A stretch of 64,000 nt of DNA from Bacillus albus (GCF_001884185.1 NZ_MAOE01000002.1:62001-126000); one strand, 5' to 3'; shown: positions 29,179-39,128, counted from the stretch's first letter. Notes: a model not told the origin generated them from the letters alone. Numbers and translations are program-made.

Positions 29179-29373
29179 ATGCTAAAAGACATGTTTAAAA
29201 GAAAAGAATTAACATGTGTTTCATGTCAGAAAAAGATTCAATATGAAGAAGAGCTCGTCGCTTTTGTAAAGTTGCCGAAAGAAAGAAGTATATTAGTTGG
29301 ACCGTTTGATGTGTGCTTGGCGAAAACAGCGCAAGAAATGTATTGTAAATCGTGTTACGACAAAAAAGCATGA
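29179..29373 (+). CDS. Small CxxC/CxxC protein
   Basis: 64 residues. ATG 29179 is used because AAAGGGGGA is upstream; the frame from 29155 passes through that site. Two cysteine pairs (CVSC near residue 14, CKSC near the end) frame a 40-residue domain, as in a small zinc ribbon. The family was not recognised. The stop codon sits in the stem of the following terminator. Confidence 0.65.
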   Translation: MLKDMFKRKELTCVSCQKKIQYEEELVAFVKLPKERSILVGPFDVCLAKTAQEMYCKSCYDKKA

Positions 29374-29403
29374 CCCAAAGTAATTGAGGGGCATGCTTTT
29401 TTT
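29362..29403. terminator. Terminator overlapping a stop codon
   Basis: aaaagcatg/catgctttt with an inner cc/gg pair and a T7 run; TGA 29371-29373 is in the stem. Also serves the convergent gene ending at 29402. Confidence 0.85.
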
Positions 29404-29719
29404 ATTGGTGTGCTTTTCCCTCAGATACATTTTGAGTGAGTCGATACCAAAGCCAAAGATCGTTAATGATGGAAGCAAGATCGGCAATTTCTGAATTCAG
29501 TTTGCAAGAAATTTCGAAGTCTTCTTCGTTATTTAAATGATGCTGTTTTGCATTAATAGAGTACTCGAGTTCTTTTATTCGATCCGGAATCTTTCCGCGA
29601 ACTTGTTCCCATTTCAATAAAATAGCATGCTGCATTTTTTCGGGGATATCTTCCCAATCTTCTCGTAAATGCGGAATTTCAATTCCTAGATGATCATCGT
29701 ATAAGAAATACTTTTCCAT
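29402..29719 (-). CDS. Hypothetical helical protein
   Basis: 105 residues from ATG 29719, which has GGGGGTG upstream; the longer frame to 29815 runs through the promoter region of argG and is not supported. The protein begins MEKYFLYDDHLGIEIPHLRED and continues as mostly charged helices with no membrane span or signal. Divergent from argG. No family was recognised. Confidence 0.6.
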   Translation of the reverse strand: MEKYFLYDDHLGIEIPHLREDWEDIPEKMQHAILLKWEQVRGKIPDRIKELEYSINAKQHHLNNEEDFEISCKLNSEIADLASIINDLWLWYRLTQNVSEGKAHQ

Positions 29720-29806
29720 AAGTTCACCCCCGTTTTCCTGCTTATATTGTACAAAAAAACAGAAAGAAGTTCGACGAAATTGTTTGAAAAAATTTGAAAA
29801 TGACTC

Positions 29807-29870
29807 TTGATACATTTTGTAAAAGGTGTTAAAGTGTGAATTATTATAAAAGAAAATGAATATTTATTCT
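29807..29870 (+). promoter_or_regulatory. argGH promoter with candidate ArgR boxes
   Basis: TTGATA (29807), 17 bases, TAAAGT (29830-29835). Just downstream aatgaatatttattct (29855-29870) resembles the palindromic ArgR/AhrC box (TGAATNNNNATTCA-like), and tgaattattataaa (29837) could be a second half-site. Arginine repression of argGH is well established in bacilli; these sites are by eye. Confidence 0.45.
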
Positions 29871-29885
29871 TTAGGGGGATGCAAA

Positions 29886-31091
29886 ATGGAGAAGAAGAAA
29901 GTTGTATTAGCATATTCTGGGGGTCTTGATACTTCCGTTGCAATTAAATGGTTACAAGAGAAGAATTATGATATTATCGCGCTTTGTTTAGACTTAGGGG
30001 AAGGTAAAGACTTAGCATTTGTAAAAGAAAAGGCACTTTCAGTAGGTGCAATTAAATCATATATGATTGATGTTCAAGAGGAATTTGCAAATGAATATGC
30101 ATTGATGGCGATGCAAGCGCACACGTTATACGAAGGGAAATACCCTCTCGTTTCAGCGTTATCACGTCCGCTTATCGCGAAGAAATTAGTAGAGATTGCA
30201 GAACAAGAAGGAGCGACTGCAGTTGCACATGGATGTACAGGGAAAGGGAATGATCAAGTTCGTTTTGAAGTTTCTATTCAAGCGTTAAATCCTTACTTAG
30301 AAGTGATTGCGCCTGTACGTGAATGGAAATGGTCACGTGAAGAAGAAATTGCATATGCAAAAGAAAACAATGTACCAATTCCGATTAATTTAGATAGCCC
30401 ATTTTCAATCGATCAAAACTTATGGGGACGTAGCAATGAATGTGGCATTTTAGAAGATCCATGGGCAGCGCCGCCAGAAGATGCATATGAGATGACATTG
30501 GCATTAGAAGATACACCGAATAAACCCGAGTTTGTAGAAATTGGTTTTGAAGCAGGCGTACCCACTACTTTAAATGGTACTGCCTATCCACTTTCAGAAC
30601 TTATTAAAACGTTAAATGCACTTGCTGGAAAACATGGCGTTGGACGTATCGATCACGTCGAAAATCGTCTTGTCGGTATTAAATCACGTGAAGTATACGA
30701 ATGCCCAGCAGCAATGACATTAATTACGGCGCATAAGGAACTAGAAGATTTAACACTCGTAAAAGAAGTAGCGCATTTTAAACCGATGATTGAGCAGAAA
30801 ATAACAGAACTTATTTATAACGGTTTATGGTTCTCGCCTTTAAAACAAGCGCTTAACGCTTTCTTACAAGAAACGCAAAAGAATGTAACAGGTACAGTGC
30901 GCGTGAAATTATTTAAAGGCCATGCGATTGTAGAAGGGCGTAAATCTGAGTACTCTTTATACGATGAAAAACTAGCAACATATACTGCCCAGGACGAGTT
31001 TAATCATGATGCAGCAGTTGGATTCATTTCATTATTCGGTTTACCAACAAAAGTATACAGCCAAGTGAATCAAAAGAAGGTGGAAGCGTGA
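29886..31091 (+). CDS. argG: Argininosuccinate synthase
   Basis: 401 residues from ATG 29886 (AGGGGGAT upstream), the normal length. ATP-binding [16 protein letters not shown] is at residues 9-24, and [14 protein letters not shown] near 117. It joins citrulline and aspartate with ATP, the penultimate step of arginine synthesis. Its stop overlaps the argH start by four bases, so the two are translationally coupled. Confidence 0.98.
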   Translation: MEKKKVVLAYSGGLDTSVAIKWLQEKNYDIIALCLDLGEGKDLAFVKEKALSVGAIKSYMIDVQEEFANEYALMAMQAHTLYEGKYPLVSALSRPLIAKKLVEIAEQEGATAVAHGCTGKGNDQVRFEVSIQALNPYLEVIAPVREWKWSREEEIAYAKENNVPIPINLDSPFSIDQNLWGRSNECGILEDPWAAPPEDAYEMTLALEDTPNKPEFVEIGFEAGVPTTLNGTAYPLSELIKTLNALAGKHGVGRIDHVENRLVGIKSREVYECPAAMTLITAHKELEDLTLVKEVAHFKPMIEQKITELIYNGLWFSPLKQALNAFLQETQKNVTGTVRVKLFKGHAIVEGRKSEYSLYDEKLATYTAQDEFNHDAAVGFISLFGLPTKVYSQVNQKKVEA

Positions 31092-32479
31092 GCAAACTTT
31101 GGGGTGGACGTTTTACAGAAGAAGCGGAAGCATGGGTTGAAGAGTTCGGAGCATCCATCTCCTTCGATCAACAATTAGTAAATCAAGATATTAACGGAAG
31201 TATTGCACACGTAACGATGCTAGCAAAGCAAGGCATCGTTACGGAAGAAGAAGCAGAGAAAATAAAGATAGGTCTTCAATATTTATTAGAAGAAGCGAAA
31301 CGAAATAAATTGCATTTTTCAGTTGAAGCGGAAGACATTCATTTAAATATCGAAAAGATGTTAATTGAAAAAATCGGTGAAGTAGGCGGGAAACTTCATA
31401 CTGGCCGAAGTCGTAACGATCAAGTAGCGACTGATATGCATTTATATTTAAAAGAAAAAGTAGAACATATTATAAAAGCTACAAAACAATTGCAAACTGT
31501 TCTTGTTCATCAAGCAGAAAATAATATTGAAACAATTATGCCTGGTTATACACATTTACAGCGTGCCCAGCCGATTTCATTTGCTCATCATATTCTCGCT
31601 TACTTTTGGATGCTAGAGCGCGATGTGAATCGTTATGAAGATTCGTTAAAGCGTATTAACATTTCCCCGTTAGGAGCAGGAGCGTTAGCTGGGACAACAT
31701 TCCCGATTGACCGAGAATATAGCGCGGAGCTTCTTGGATTTAGTGGAATCTATGAAAATAGCTTAGATGCAGTAAGCGATCGTGATTTCATACTGGAGTT
31801 CCTAAGTAACTCATCTATCCTCATGATGCACTTATCACGCTTTTGCGAAGAACTTATTTTATGGAGCAGCCAAGAGTTTCAGTTTATTGAAATGAGCGAT
31901 CAATACGCAACCGGAAGCAGCATTATGCCACAAAAGAAAAATCCAGATATGGCGGAACTAATCCGCGGTAAAACAGGCAGAGTGTACGGTAATTTATTTA
32001 GTTTACTTACAGTCATGAAAGGATTACCGCTCGCATACAATAAAGACTTGCAAGAAGATAAAGAAGGAATGTTTGATACAGTAAAAACAGTAGAAGGCTG
32101 CCTTCATATTATGGCAGGCATGTTAGAGACGATGACTGTAAACAAAGAAAAAATGGGGCAAGCTGTGACGCAAGATTTCTCTAACGCAACAGAAATTGCC
32201 GACTACTTAGCAAACAAAGGACTACCATTCCGTCAAGCTCATGAAATTGTTGGAAAGCTAGTGCTGCACTGCACACAAAAAGGAATTTATTTAGTAGATG
32301 TACCACTAGCAACGTATAAAGAAATGAGCTCGTTATTTGAAGAAGATTTGTATGAAGTGCTGTCACCATATGCAGCTGTAAAGCGTCGTAACAGTGCTGG
32401 CGGGACTGGGTTTGAGCAAATTGAAAAAGCTTTGGAGAAGGCGAAGGGATTAGTTGGAGAGATTGTAGGAATTAAATGA
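31088..32479 (+). CDS. argH: Argininosuccinate lyase
   Basis: 463 residues starting at GTG 31088 within the end of argG, with AAGGTGG upstream. Fumarase/aspartase superfamily: [13 protein letters not shown] (about 109), [11 protein letters not shown] (about 157) and the signature [12 protein letters not shown] (about 278). It splits argininosuccinate into arginine and fumarate, giving the last step of the pathway. A strong terminator closes the operon. Confidence 0.98.
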   Translation: MSKLWGGRFTEEAEAWVEEFGASISFDQQLVNQDINGSIAHVTMLAKQGIVTEEEAEKIKIGLQYLLEEAKRNKLHFSVEAEDIHLNIEKMLIEKIGEVGGKLHTGRSRNDQVATDMHLYLKEKVEHIIKATKQLQTVLVHQAENNIETIMPGYTHLQRAQPISFAHHILAYFWMLERDVNRYEDSLKRINISPLGAGALAGTTFPIDREYSAELLGFSGIYENSLDAVSDRDFILEFLSNSSILMMHLSRFCEELILWSSQEFQFIEMSDQYATGSSIMPQKKNPDMAELIRGKTGRVYGNLFSLLTVMKGLPLAYNKDLQEDKEGMFDTVKTVEGCLHIMAGMLETMTVNKEKMGQAVTQDFSNATEIADYLANKGLPFRQAHEIVGKLVLHCTQKGIYLVDVPLATYKEMSSLFEEDLYEVLSPYAAVKRRNSAGGTGFEQIEKALEKAKGLVGEIVGIK

Positions 32480-32491
32480 TGTATGAGATAG

Positions 32492-32531
32492 AAGGTAAGG
32501 TGCTTTTTATAGAAAGCACCTTACCTTTTTG
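32492..32531 (+). terminator. argGH terminator
   Basis: aaggtaaggtgcttt/aaagcaccttacctt, a perfect 15-bp stem followed by TTT. Confidence 0.92.
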
Positions 32532-32557
32532 TATCTAGATTTTTACAGGAGTATTTA

Positions 32558-33088
32558 TCATTTCATACTCATAAAATGATGTTTCTCATGTATCGCTAAT
32601 AGTTGAATAGATTGAATCAAATTAGGATAGCGAGCAATTGGATCTAAAAATACGATATGTCCTGCAATATTTTCTTCTATATTTTGAACGAGTTTTTTTA
32701 TTTCATTTGTTTCACGTGTAAGTAATTCTTCTAATTGAGTTACATTCATAGATTGATAGACTTTTTTTGAAGGGATTAAAATCCAAGGTGCTTTCATTCC
32801 TTTGCTATGTTTTTCTTTATATTCGGCATAAATGTCATGTATTTCAGTGGCAAATGGGGCGTTTTTTCTTAGCTTTGCATAAGGGATAAGGATGAACGAG
32901 AATTTAATTGCTACTTTGAGCATTTTTGTAATTAAATATAAGTGATAAAAATGCTCCCCAATAGACCATTTTCCATTCTGTCGGCGATACCATAGTTCTT
33001 CTTGAGATAGTGAATGGAGATGAGGAAGGAACTCGTTCCTTTGTACATGTAATGTATGAAAATGTTTTGAGATATTTTCAGATTTCAT
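32558..33088 (-). CDS. DinB-like four-helix protein
   Basis: 176 residues. KWSIGEHFYHLYLIT near residue 40 and LLAIHEKHHFMSM at the end give the three-histidine metal site of DinB/YfiT-type helical bundles. Relatives are thiol-dependent transferases or of unknown function; damage induction should not be assumed. ATG 33088 follows a GGAGGGTG site (reverse of the caccctcc at 33098-33105). Confidence 0.8.
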   Translation of the reverse strand: MKSENISKHFHTLHVQRNEFLPHLHSLSQEELWYRRQNGKWSIGEHFYHLYLITKMLKVAIKFSFILIPYAKLRKNAPFATEIHDIYAEYKEKHSKGMKAPWILIPSKKVYQSMNVTQLEELLTRETNEIKKLVQNIEENIAGHIVFLDPIARYPNLIQSIQLLAIHEKHHFMSMK

Positions 33089-33183
33089 ATTTTGACACCC
33101 TCCACATTTTTCCTAATTATAGCATTTTTCGTGTGGATGTAAGTAGTCCTAGAGCAATTTGCTCTAGGCCTACAATGTATCGA

Positions 33184-33363
33184 TTAATCATACTTATGTC
33201 GATCTTCCGTAATTCGAATATACTCAATATCCATCAAATCTCTAAGCAGTGCACCGTTACTTAGTTCAACTCCATGTTTCTCTTTAAAATGAGTACGAAT
33301 CGTATCTAACATTTCGATTTCTTTCCCATTCACATCTAAAATAATACGTTCAGAATCATCCAT
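33184..33363 (-). CDS. 59-residue acidic small protein
   Basis: ATG 33363 with AGGAGG six to seven bases upstream; the frame to 33387 includes that site and is rejected. The sequence starts MDDSERIILDVNGKEIEML and is charged with no membrane span; the pattern TIRTHFKEKHGVELSNGALLRDL suggests a short helical fold. It is not recognised. It lies alone between DinB and a membrane protein gene. Confidence 0.6.
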   Translation of the reverse strand: MDDSERIILDVNGKEIEMLDTIRTHFKEKHGVELSNGALLRDLMDIEYIRITEDRHKYD

Positions 33364-33458
33364 ATAGCATCCTCCTTTTTTAAACATATATATTTTGTCC
33401 GGCTATTTCTAAAAAATGTATGTTAATGTAATGTTAGGAAATAAGAAAGGGTTGGAAA

Positions 33459-34148
33459 ATGAGACGTATTTATTTTATAGGGCTAATTTTGTACACATTA
33501 ATTGTATTACATGTAGCATTCCCAAATATGTTTTCATTTAAGGATGTAGAAACAGTACACGTTGGGATATTTATCTTTACTCTATTTATAGTAGATTGCT
33601 GTATTTCAATATGGCTTTCGAAAAGAAAACATGTACAAGATAAAAAAGAAATGGAACGAAAAAAGAGAAAACGTTCCTTTTGGATGATGACTTACTGTTT
33701 GTCTTTAGTGCTTACTGCTGTCTTTTTTAGTGAGCATATTCCGTTAGAAAGATTAAATATTGGATTTGGAGCGTTCGTATTTGCATATTATTTTTTCATG
33801 CATTTTCTTCCTTATATGAAAGAAAGGCGAGGAGAAGAGGAAGAGCCTCTTGTAGAAGAAGCGAGAGAGCATAAGAGAATAGAAAAAGACATAAAGAAAC
33901 TCAGAGAACAAAAATGGTATTTAAAATATAAAATTATATATGTTCTTTGCTTTATCACACCGCCAATCGGTTATTTGTATGTATTCTTCCTTCGTAAAAA
34001 GATGACAGAAGATGCACGACAATCGTATTTAACCGTTGCGACGATCATGATGGCATTATGGTCTTTGAAGTTCTTACCGCCATATGTGTTGGCAATTGTT
34101 ATTGTTGTTGTGGTTTGTCTTGTGTTTATAGTGAAGTATGTGAAATGA
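33459..34148 (+). CDS. Multi-span membrane protein of unknown family
   Basis: 229 residues with about six hydrophobic spans (near 4-22, 33-52, 74-92, 100-117, 155-178, 190-225) and two strongly charged cytoplasmic loops (KRKHVQDKKEMERKKRKR; EEARE...KDIKKLREQK). No family or motif was recognised. The ribosome site is a modest AAGG/GG signal before ATG 33459. A terminator follows at once, so it is a single-gene unit. Confidence 0.65.
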   Translation: MRRIYFIGLILYTLIVLHVAFPNMFSFKDVETVHVGIFIFTLFIVDCCISIWLSKRKHVQDKKEMERKKRKRSFWMMTYCLSLVLTAVFFSEHIPLERLNIGFGAFVFAYYFFMHFLPYMKERRGEEEEPLVEEAREHKRIEKDIKKLREQKWYLKYKIIYVLCFITPPIGYLYVFFLRKKMTEDARQSYLTVATIMMALWSLKFLPPYVLAIVIVVVVCLVFIVKYVK

Positions 34149-34184
34149 AAAACACCAAGCCCATGTGGACTTGGTGTTTTATTT
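34148..34184. terminator. Bidirectional terminator
   Basis: aaacaccaag/cttggtgttt with an inner ccca/tgg pairing and A- and T-runs. Confidence 0.88.
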
Positions 34185-34189
34185 ATAAA

Positions 34190-34648
34190 TTAAAGATCAC
34201 CTTGCTCCTCATCACCACGAACAACAAGGACATCGCATTTCGCATAGCGAATAATATGTTCAGAGACGCTACCAATTAGGAAACGTTCAACAGCATTTAA
34301 ACCAGTTGCACCACACATAATTAAATCTACTTTATGATTTGGAGCGATTTCTTTTGAAATTTTAGATTTAGGATTACCGAATTCTAATACAGTTTCAATT
34401 TTTTCAAGGCCAGCTTCAAGCGCAGTTTTTTTGTAGTCTTCTAATAAGTCTTCTGCAAATAGATTTGCACGTTCAGCAATTGCACGGCTATAAGCTTCTA
34501 CTGCTGAGTATGCTTTTACATCAACGATATGAGCAATTGTTAATGTTGCATTGTTGCGTTTTGCGACTTGAATTGCCTTTTTAAAGGCTTTTTCTGCTTC
34601 TTTAGAACCATCTACCGCGATTAAAATATTTGTATATGTATTATTCAT
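34190..34648 (-). CDS. Universal stress protein (UspA family)
   Basis: 152 residues from ATG 34648 with GGGAGGAA upstream. ILIAVDGSKEAEKAFKKAI opens the fold, and the nucleotide-binding signature GATGLNAVERFLIGSVSEHI (G-2x-G-9x-G-S) with CDVLVVR closes it, so ATP binding is likely. It is a cytoplasmic alpha/beta protein usually induced in stress or non-growth; the specific role is unknown. Confidence 0.92.
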   Translation of the reverse strand: MNNTYTNILIAVDGSKEAEKAFKKAIQVAKRNNATLTIAHIVDVKAYSAVEAYSRAIAERANLFAEDLLEDYKKTALEAGLEKIETVLEFGNPKSKISKEIAPNHKVDLIMCGATGLNAVERFLIGSVSEHIIRYAKCDVLVVRGDEEQGDL

Positions 34649-34828
34649 AGTAAATTCCTCCCAATCATTTTTATTACCGTTTACAACTTTATTATAAAAC
34701 AAATTTTGGTAATGTGCTTGCCAGAAACGTTACAGAATTTTGAAAACTCTGTTTCGATTCATTTTAGTTGTAATTGGTGCGAGAACTTGTTACATATGAA
34801 GTATAGCAATTTAAAAGGAGGCATGTTT

Positions 34829-35587
34829 GTGAGACACGCGCTCATTACAGCCGGTACGAAAGGTTTAGGAAAGCAAGTAACAGAAAAGTTATTGGCTAAA
34901 GGATATTCAGTAACAGTAACATATCATAGCGATATAGCTGCTATGGAAACGATGAAAGAAACATATAAAAATATGGAAGAGCGTCTACAATTCGTGCAAG
35001 CGGATGTCACGAAAAAGGAAGATTTACATAAAATAGTAGAAGAAGCGATAAGCCGTTTTGGCAAAATTGACTTTTTAATTAATAATGCTGGTCCATATGT
35101 ATTTGAACGAAAAAAGTTAGTCGATTATGAAGAAGACGAATGGAATGAAATGATTCAGGGTAATTTAACAGCGGTATTTCATTTGTTGAAACTTGTCGTT
35201 CCGATTATGAGAAAACAGAATTTTGGCCGTATTATTAATTACGGATTCCAAGGGGCAGATAGTGCACCGGGATGGATTTATCGTTCAGCATTTGCAGCAG
35301 CGAAAGTAGGACTTGTTTCATTAACGAAAACAGTTGCTTATGAAGAAGCGGAATATGGTATTACTGCAAACATGGTATGTCCTGGTGATATTATTGGTGA
35401 TATGAAAGAAGCGACAATTCAAGAAGCACGTCAGTTGAAAGAACGTAACACACCAATTGGTAGATCTGGAACAGGTGAAGATATCGCAAGAACGATTTCG
35501 TTTTTATGTGAAGACGATTCCGATATGATTACTGGCACAATTATTGAAGTAACTGGTGCAGTAGATGTTATTCATAGACATCGATAG
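34829..35587 (+). CDS. ytkK: SDR-family protein with non-canonical active site (YtkK-like)
   Basis: 252 residues from GTG 34829; AAAAGGAGG is nine bases upstream, whereas ATG 34823 is too close. Rossmann motif ITAGTKGLGKQ (residues 6-16) and INNAG are present. The catalytic YxxxK site reads SAFAAAKVGL, with Phe for Tyr, and the usual serine 13 residues before it is glycine. The C-terminal half is otherwise FabG-like (ITANMVCPGDIIG). It may be an inactive or altered reductase; the sequence most resembles B. subtilis YtkK as I recall it. Confidence 0.75.
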   Translation: MRHALITAGTKGLGKQVTEKLLAKGYSVTVTYHSDIAAMETMKETYKNMEERLQFVQADVTKKEDLHKIVEEAISRFGKIDFLINNAGPYVFERKKLVDYEEDEWNEMIQGNLTAVFHLLKLVVPIMRKQNFGRIINYGFQGADSAPGWIYRSAFAAAKVGLVSLTKTVAYEEAEYGITANMVCPGDIIGDMKEATIQEARQLKERNTPIGRSGTGEDIARTISFLCEDDSDMITGTIIEVTGAVDVIHRHR

Positions 35588-35702
35588 AGAAAAATAAAGT
35601 GAAGTTTCGAATAATTGGACAGTTTATCCTGTATGCAAAGAGGTGCGGATAATACTGTCCTTTCATCTAAGAATAAATCTATCGGAAAACTTGTATTATT
35701 TT

Positions 35703-35757
35703 TTGTCAAATATTGAGATATTATGTTAAAATATAAGAGTGTAGAAAGCGCTTTAAA
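35703..35757 (+). promoter_or_regulatory. ald promoter with cre-like site
   Basis: TTGTCA (35703-35708), 18 bases, TAAAAT (35727-35732). Around the expected start lies tagaaagcgctttaaa (35742-35757), centred on AAAGCGCTTT, two mismatches from a CcpA cre consensus. Confidence 0.4.
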
Positions 35758-35800
35758 AAACGATTCAGGGGTCATTTCAAAACTCAAGGGGGAACTAATC

Positions 35801-36934
35801 ATGCGTATCGGTATTCCAACAGAAATTAAAAACAATGAAAACCGCGTGGCAATGACGCCAGCGGGAGCAGTACATTTAGTACAAAATGGTCATGAAGTTT
35901 TTGTTCAAAAAGGAGCAGGTTTAGGATCTGGCTTTACAGATGAAGAATACGTACAAGCTGGTGCGAAACTTGTTGAAACTGCTGAAGAAGCATGGAATCA
36001 AGATATGGTTATGAAGGTAAAAGAGCCAGTTGCAAGTGAATACGGCTATTTCCGTGAAGGTTTAATTTTATTCACATACTTACACTTAGCTCCAGAACCA
36101 GAATTAACGAAAGCATTAATTGATAACAAAGTTGTATCAATTGCATACGAAACAGTACAATTAGACAATCGTTCACTACCATTACTTGCACCTATGAGTG
36201 AAGTAGCTGGTCGTATGTCTGCACAAATCGGTGCACAATTCCTTGAGAAAAACAAAGGTGGTAAAGGTATTTTACTTGCAGGCGTTCCAGGGGTAAAACG
36301 CGGCAAAGTAACAATTATCGGCGGTGGTCAAGCTGGTACAAACGCAGCGAAGATTGCAGTAGGTTTAGGTGCAGATGTAACAATCATTGACTTAAGTGCA
36401 GAACGTCTTCGTCAACTAGATGATATTTTCGGTAACCAAGTAAAAACGTTAATGTCTAATCCATACAACATTGCAGAAGCTGTAAAAGAATCTGACCTTG
36501 TAATTGGTGCGGTATTAATTCCAGGTGCAAAAGCGCCAAAACTTGTAACAGAAGAAATGATTCAATCAATGGAACCAGGTTCTGTCGTTGTAGATATCGC
36601 GATTGACCAAGGTGGTATTTTCGAAACAACTGATCGTATTACAACTCATGACAACCCAACTTACGAAAAACATGGCGTTGTTCATTATGCAGTTGCTAAT
36701 ATGCCAGGTGCGGTTCCACGTACATCAACTCTTGCATTAACAAACGTAACAGTACCATATGCAGTACAAATTGCGAACAAAGGCTACAAAGATGCTTGCT
36801 TAGGTAACACTGCATTATTAAAAGGTATTAACACATTAGATGGATATGTAACATTCGAAGCAGTTGCAGAAGCGCACGGCTTACAATACGCTGATGCGAA
36901 AGAGCTCCTTGAAAAAGCTCCTGCTTTATCATAA
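35801..36934 (+). CDS. ald: Alanine dehydrogenase
   Basis: 377 residues from ATG 35801 (AAGGGGG upstream); the longer frame to 35723 covers the promoter. It starts [20 protein letters not shown], with catalytic Lys and His in the N-terminal domain ([17 protein letters not shown]) and the NAD-binding [21 protein letters not shown] near 170. It deaminates L-alanine to pyruvate with NAD. In B. subtilis it is needed for normal sporulation and alanine use. Confidence 0.97.
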   Translation: MRIGIPTEIKNNENRVAMTPAGAVHLVQNGHEVFVQKGAGLGSGFTDEEYVQAGAKLVETAEEAWNQDMVMKVKEPVASEYGYFREGLILFTYLHLAPEPELTKALIDNKVVSIAYETVQLDNRSLPLLAPMSEVAGRMSAQIGAQFLEKNKGGKGILLAGVPGVKRGKVTIIGGGQAGTNAAKIAVGLGADVTIIDLSAERLRQLDDIFGNQVKTLMSNPYNIAEAVKESDLVIGAVLIPGAKAPKLVTEEMIQSMEPGSVVVDIAIDQGGIFETTDRITTHDNPTYEKHGVVHYAVANMPGAVPRTSTLALTNVTVPYAVQIANKGYKDACLGNTALLKGINTLDGYVTFEAVAEAHGLQYADAKELLEKAPALS

Positions 36935-36948
36935 TAGAAATACATTTG

Positions 36949-36979
36949 AGACCTTCCTTTATGAGGAGGGTCTTTTTTT
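36949..36979 (+). terminator. ald terminator
   Basis: agaccttcct/aggagggtct followed by T6. Confidence 0.85.
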
Positions 36980-37073
36980 ATGGAGAAATAACAGGTGAAT
37001 AATTGTTATTTATTGGTGTAAATCGATTTTTATTATGATAATTTAGAATTATATAACAAAAAGAGGGGATTCA

Positions 37074-37496
37074 ATGGGGAGCAAAAAGAGGAAGAAAAAG
37101 CAAGTTAAGAGACAAAAGTATATGAAGAGAAAACAGGAACAGAACATACCTTTTTCAAAAAAAGTAGTCCTTATGATAGAAAAAGTATTTCGATATATTT
37201 GTATGTTCTTGTATGTAATTTTTTGTGTGTTTTTATGTGGGATGGTTAATAGTTTGGGGATAACCCCTAATGTTATTGAAGGTATTTTTGGCGTTATGCT
37301 TGTTATGGTAGAAGGAATCTTATTCTTTATATTATTTGATAAGGTTTGGCCTAGTCATGAAAGTAAAAAAGATAGAAAAAGAAGCAAAAAATCTTCATCC
37401 AATTCAAGCTCATCAAGTGGATTCGGTGACTACAGTAGCAACGATTGTAGCAGCTCAAGTGATGGTGGAGGAGATTGCGGTGGTGGTGGAGACTAA
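37074..37496 (+). CDS. Membrane protein with Ser/Gly/Cys tail
   Basis: 140 residues in three zones: a very basic N-terminus (SKKRKKKQVKRQKYMKRK), two membrane spans (about 40-60 and 68-90), and a basic linker followed by a low-complexity tail (SSSNSSSSSGFGDY ... DCSSSSDGGGDCGGGGD). The tail is runs of serine, then glycine, with two cysteines and aspartates. AGAGGGGAT precedes ATG 37074. Function unknown. Confidence 0.75.
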   Translation: MGSKKRKKKQVKRQKYMKRKQEQNIPFSKKVVLMIEKVFRYICMFLYVIFCVFLCGMVNSLGITPNVIEGIFGVMLVMVEGILFFILFDKVWPSHESKKDRKRSKKSSSNSSSSSGFGDYSSNDCSSSSDGGGDCGGGGD

Positions 37497-37540
37497 GCTA
37501 GTTTTTCAGAAGAACGATTAATGAAAGGATGAGACGAAAT

Positions 37541-37873
37541 ATGCAGACAGTAAATCTATTAGAGTTAACAAAAGACATTCAAGATCAACATAAAAACTTC
37601 GTCGTTTCAAATGTAAATAATCATTGCTTACGAATCGCCGTATTTACTGGTGAATATGATTGGCACTATCATTCTAAGTCGGATGAATTATTTATTGTGC
37701 TAGAGGGAGAACTACTTATCGATTTTGAAGATGGAGAAACAGCAGTTTTAAAGCCGAATGATTCTATTTTAATTCCAGCGTGTACGATTCATAGAACGAG
37801 AGCATTAAAGAGAACAGTAAATCTTTGTTTTGAAAATATAGAAGCTGATACGATTAAAGTGGAGCAGTTATGA
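37541..37873 (+). CDS. Cupin-domain protein
   Basis: 110 residues from ATG 37541; the in-frame ATG 37529 overlaps the AAAGGA site. A single cupin barrel: GEYDWHYHSKSDELFIVLEG (His-x-His with Glu) and PNDSILIPACTIHRTRA with the second-motif histidine supply a metal site. Enzymatic or sensor role unknown. It overlaps the following GNAT gene by four bases (ATGA), so the two are translationally coupled. Confidence 0.8.
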   Translation: MQTVNLLELTKDIQDQHKNFVVSNVNNHCLRIAVFTGEYDWHYHSKSDELFIVLEGELLIDFEDGETAVLKPNDSILIPACTIHRTRALKRTVNLCFENIEADTIKVEQL

Positions 37874-38658
37874 AAAAATTATCTGTAGCCGAGTATAGAA
37901 AAATCATTCCGATTTTGGAAAGTAATACAAGAACGACGACATTTGCTTATGCGGTATGTGACCAAATGATAGATGGTGAGATTTTTGCCAACGAGAAGTT
38001 AACAGCAGGATTAATTCGTACAGTTAATGGTATCTATTATTTATTTGGTCATACGGATGATCAAAATTATAATGAAGATTTATTGATGTATTTAAAAATG
38101 GCTATTGAAAAAACAGAGAAGAGATTTACACTATTCGCTTCAAGTGAAGAGTGGGAAATGATGATTGAGGGGCGTTTTAGTAATGTACTTCGGAATATGC
38201 CACGAATGAAATTCCAAAGAGAAATCTTTGAAGAGCGAACACAAGATGCAAATAAAAATACATATGAAGTGAAGCGTATTGATAAAAGTGATATAGAACG
38301 AAGCAGTGAATTTACAGAGAAGTATTATAAAGAATATTGGGGATCAAAAGAACTATTTTTGAACGGTGGTTTCGGATTTTGTATAGAACAAGGTGGGATG
38401 ATTATAGCTGAATGCGTCTCAATATTTAGAGGGAATAGTTTTGCTGAAATCGATATTGCTACGCATAAAGCATATCAAGGGAAAGGATTAGCTCAAGCTG
38501 TTGCGACACGGTTCGTTGAGCATTGCATGCAAAATGATATTACACCGTGCTGGGATTGTTATGTAGATAATATTCCTTCGCAAAAATTAGCTCGTAAATT
38601 AAGTTTTCATAATCCAATAGAATATAGATTGTTTGTACGGAAGAAAACGGGGGAATAA
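37870..38658 (+). CDS. GNAT acetyltransferase
   Basis: 262 residues. The C-terminal half (about 130-255) is a GNAT domain with the acetyl-CoA loop HKAYQGKGLAQAVATRFVEHC and a late NIPSQKLARKLSF. The N-terminal half (FAYAVCDQ ... YLFGHTDD) looks like the partner domain of the two-domain GNAT_acetyltran family. The acceptor is unknown. Middle gene of a cupin-GNAT-DUF6176 operon with tight junctions (overlap of 4, gap of 2). Confidence 0.8.
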   Translation: MKKLSVAEYRKIIPILESNTRTTTFAYAVCDQMIDGEIFANEKLTAGLIRTVNGIYYLFGHTDDQNYNEDLLMYLKMAIEKTEKRFTLFASSEEWEMMIEGRFSNVLRNMPRMKFQREIFEERTQDANKNTYEVKRIDKSDIERSSEFTEKYYKEYWGSKELFLNGGFGFCIEQGGMIIAECVSIFRGNSFAEIDIATHKAYQGKGLAQAVATRFVEHCMQNDITPCWDCYVDNIPSQKLARKLSFHNPIEYRLFVRKKTGE

Positions 38659-38660
38659 AA

Positions 38661-39005
38661 ATGAATGTGGAGTTAACGAGATTTAAAGTGAAACAAGGTA
38701 AAAGTCATCGTGTAGACGAATGGATGCGGCTTCTTAATGACAATATGAAAGAAGTGCTTTTGACACTAAACGACGAAAAGATGTACGTTGAGACAATTTT
38801 CCGGGAAATAAGAGATGGAGAAGAATACTTATATTGGTATTCTGTGCAAGGAGAAGGCGGGGCTCTTGTCGAAAATTCTCATCATGAAATTGATAAAAAG
38901 CACTTGGAATTTTGGCATGAATGTATTGATGAAGAAGCACCATCTGTTGATATGAAAACAGAAGTCGTTATGATTCAAGATGTTGTGAAAGAAGCGATGA
39001 AATAA
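38661..39005 (+). CDS. DUF6176-family protein
   Basis: 114 residues. It opens MNVELTRFKVKQGKSHRVDEWM and contains EYLYWYSVQGEGGALVENSHHEID and FWHECID, the pattern of DUF6176. This is a ferredoxin-like (dimeric alpha/beta barrel) fold by appearance. No known function. GGGGGAATAAAA precedes ATG 38661, two bases after the GNAT stop, so it is the last gene of that operon. Confidence 0.7.
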   Translation: MNVELTRFKVKQGKSHRVDEWMRLLNDNMKEVLLTLNDEKMYVETIFREIRDGEEYLYWYSVQGEGGALVENSHHEIDKKHLEFWHECIDEEAPSVDMKTEVVMIQDVVKEAMK

Positions 39006-39025
39006 TAGAATAGTACTTTTGAGAG

Positions 39026-39058
39026 AAGCGCATCAAAATAGATGTGCTTTTTTATTTT
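39026..39058 (+). terminator. Terminator of the cupin-GNAT-DUF6176 operon
   Basis: aagcgcatc/gatgtgctt with one G-U pair and T6. Confidence 0.85.
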
Positions 39059-39128
39059 GAAAAAAATTATAGAAAAGCTGTATACATTTTACGCTCTCAA
39101 ACGTTGAGTATATAGAAAGGAGAGCAGG

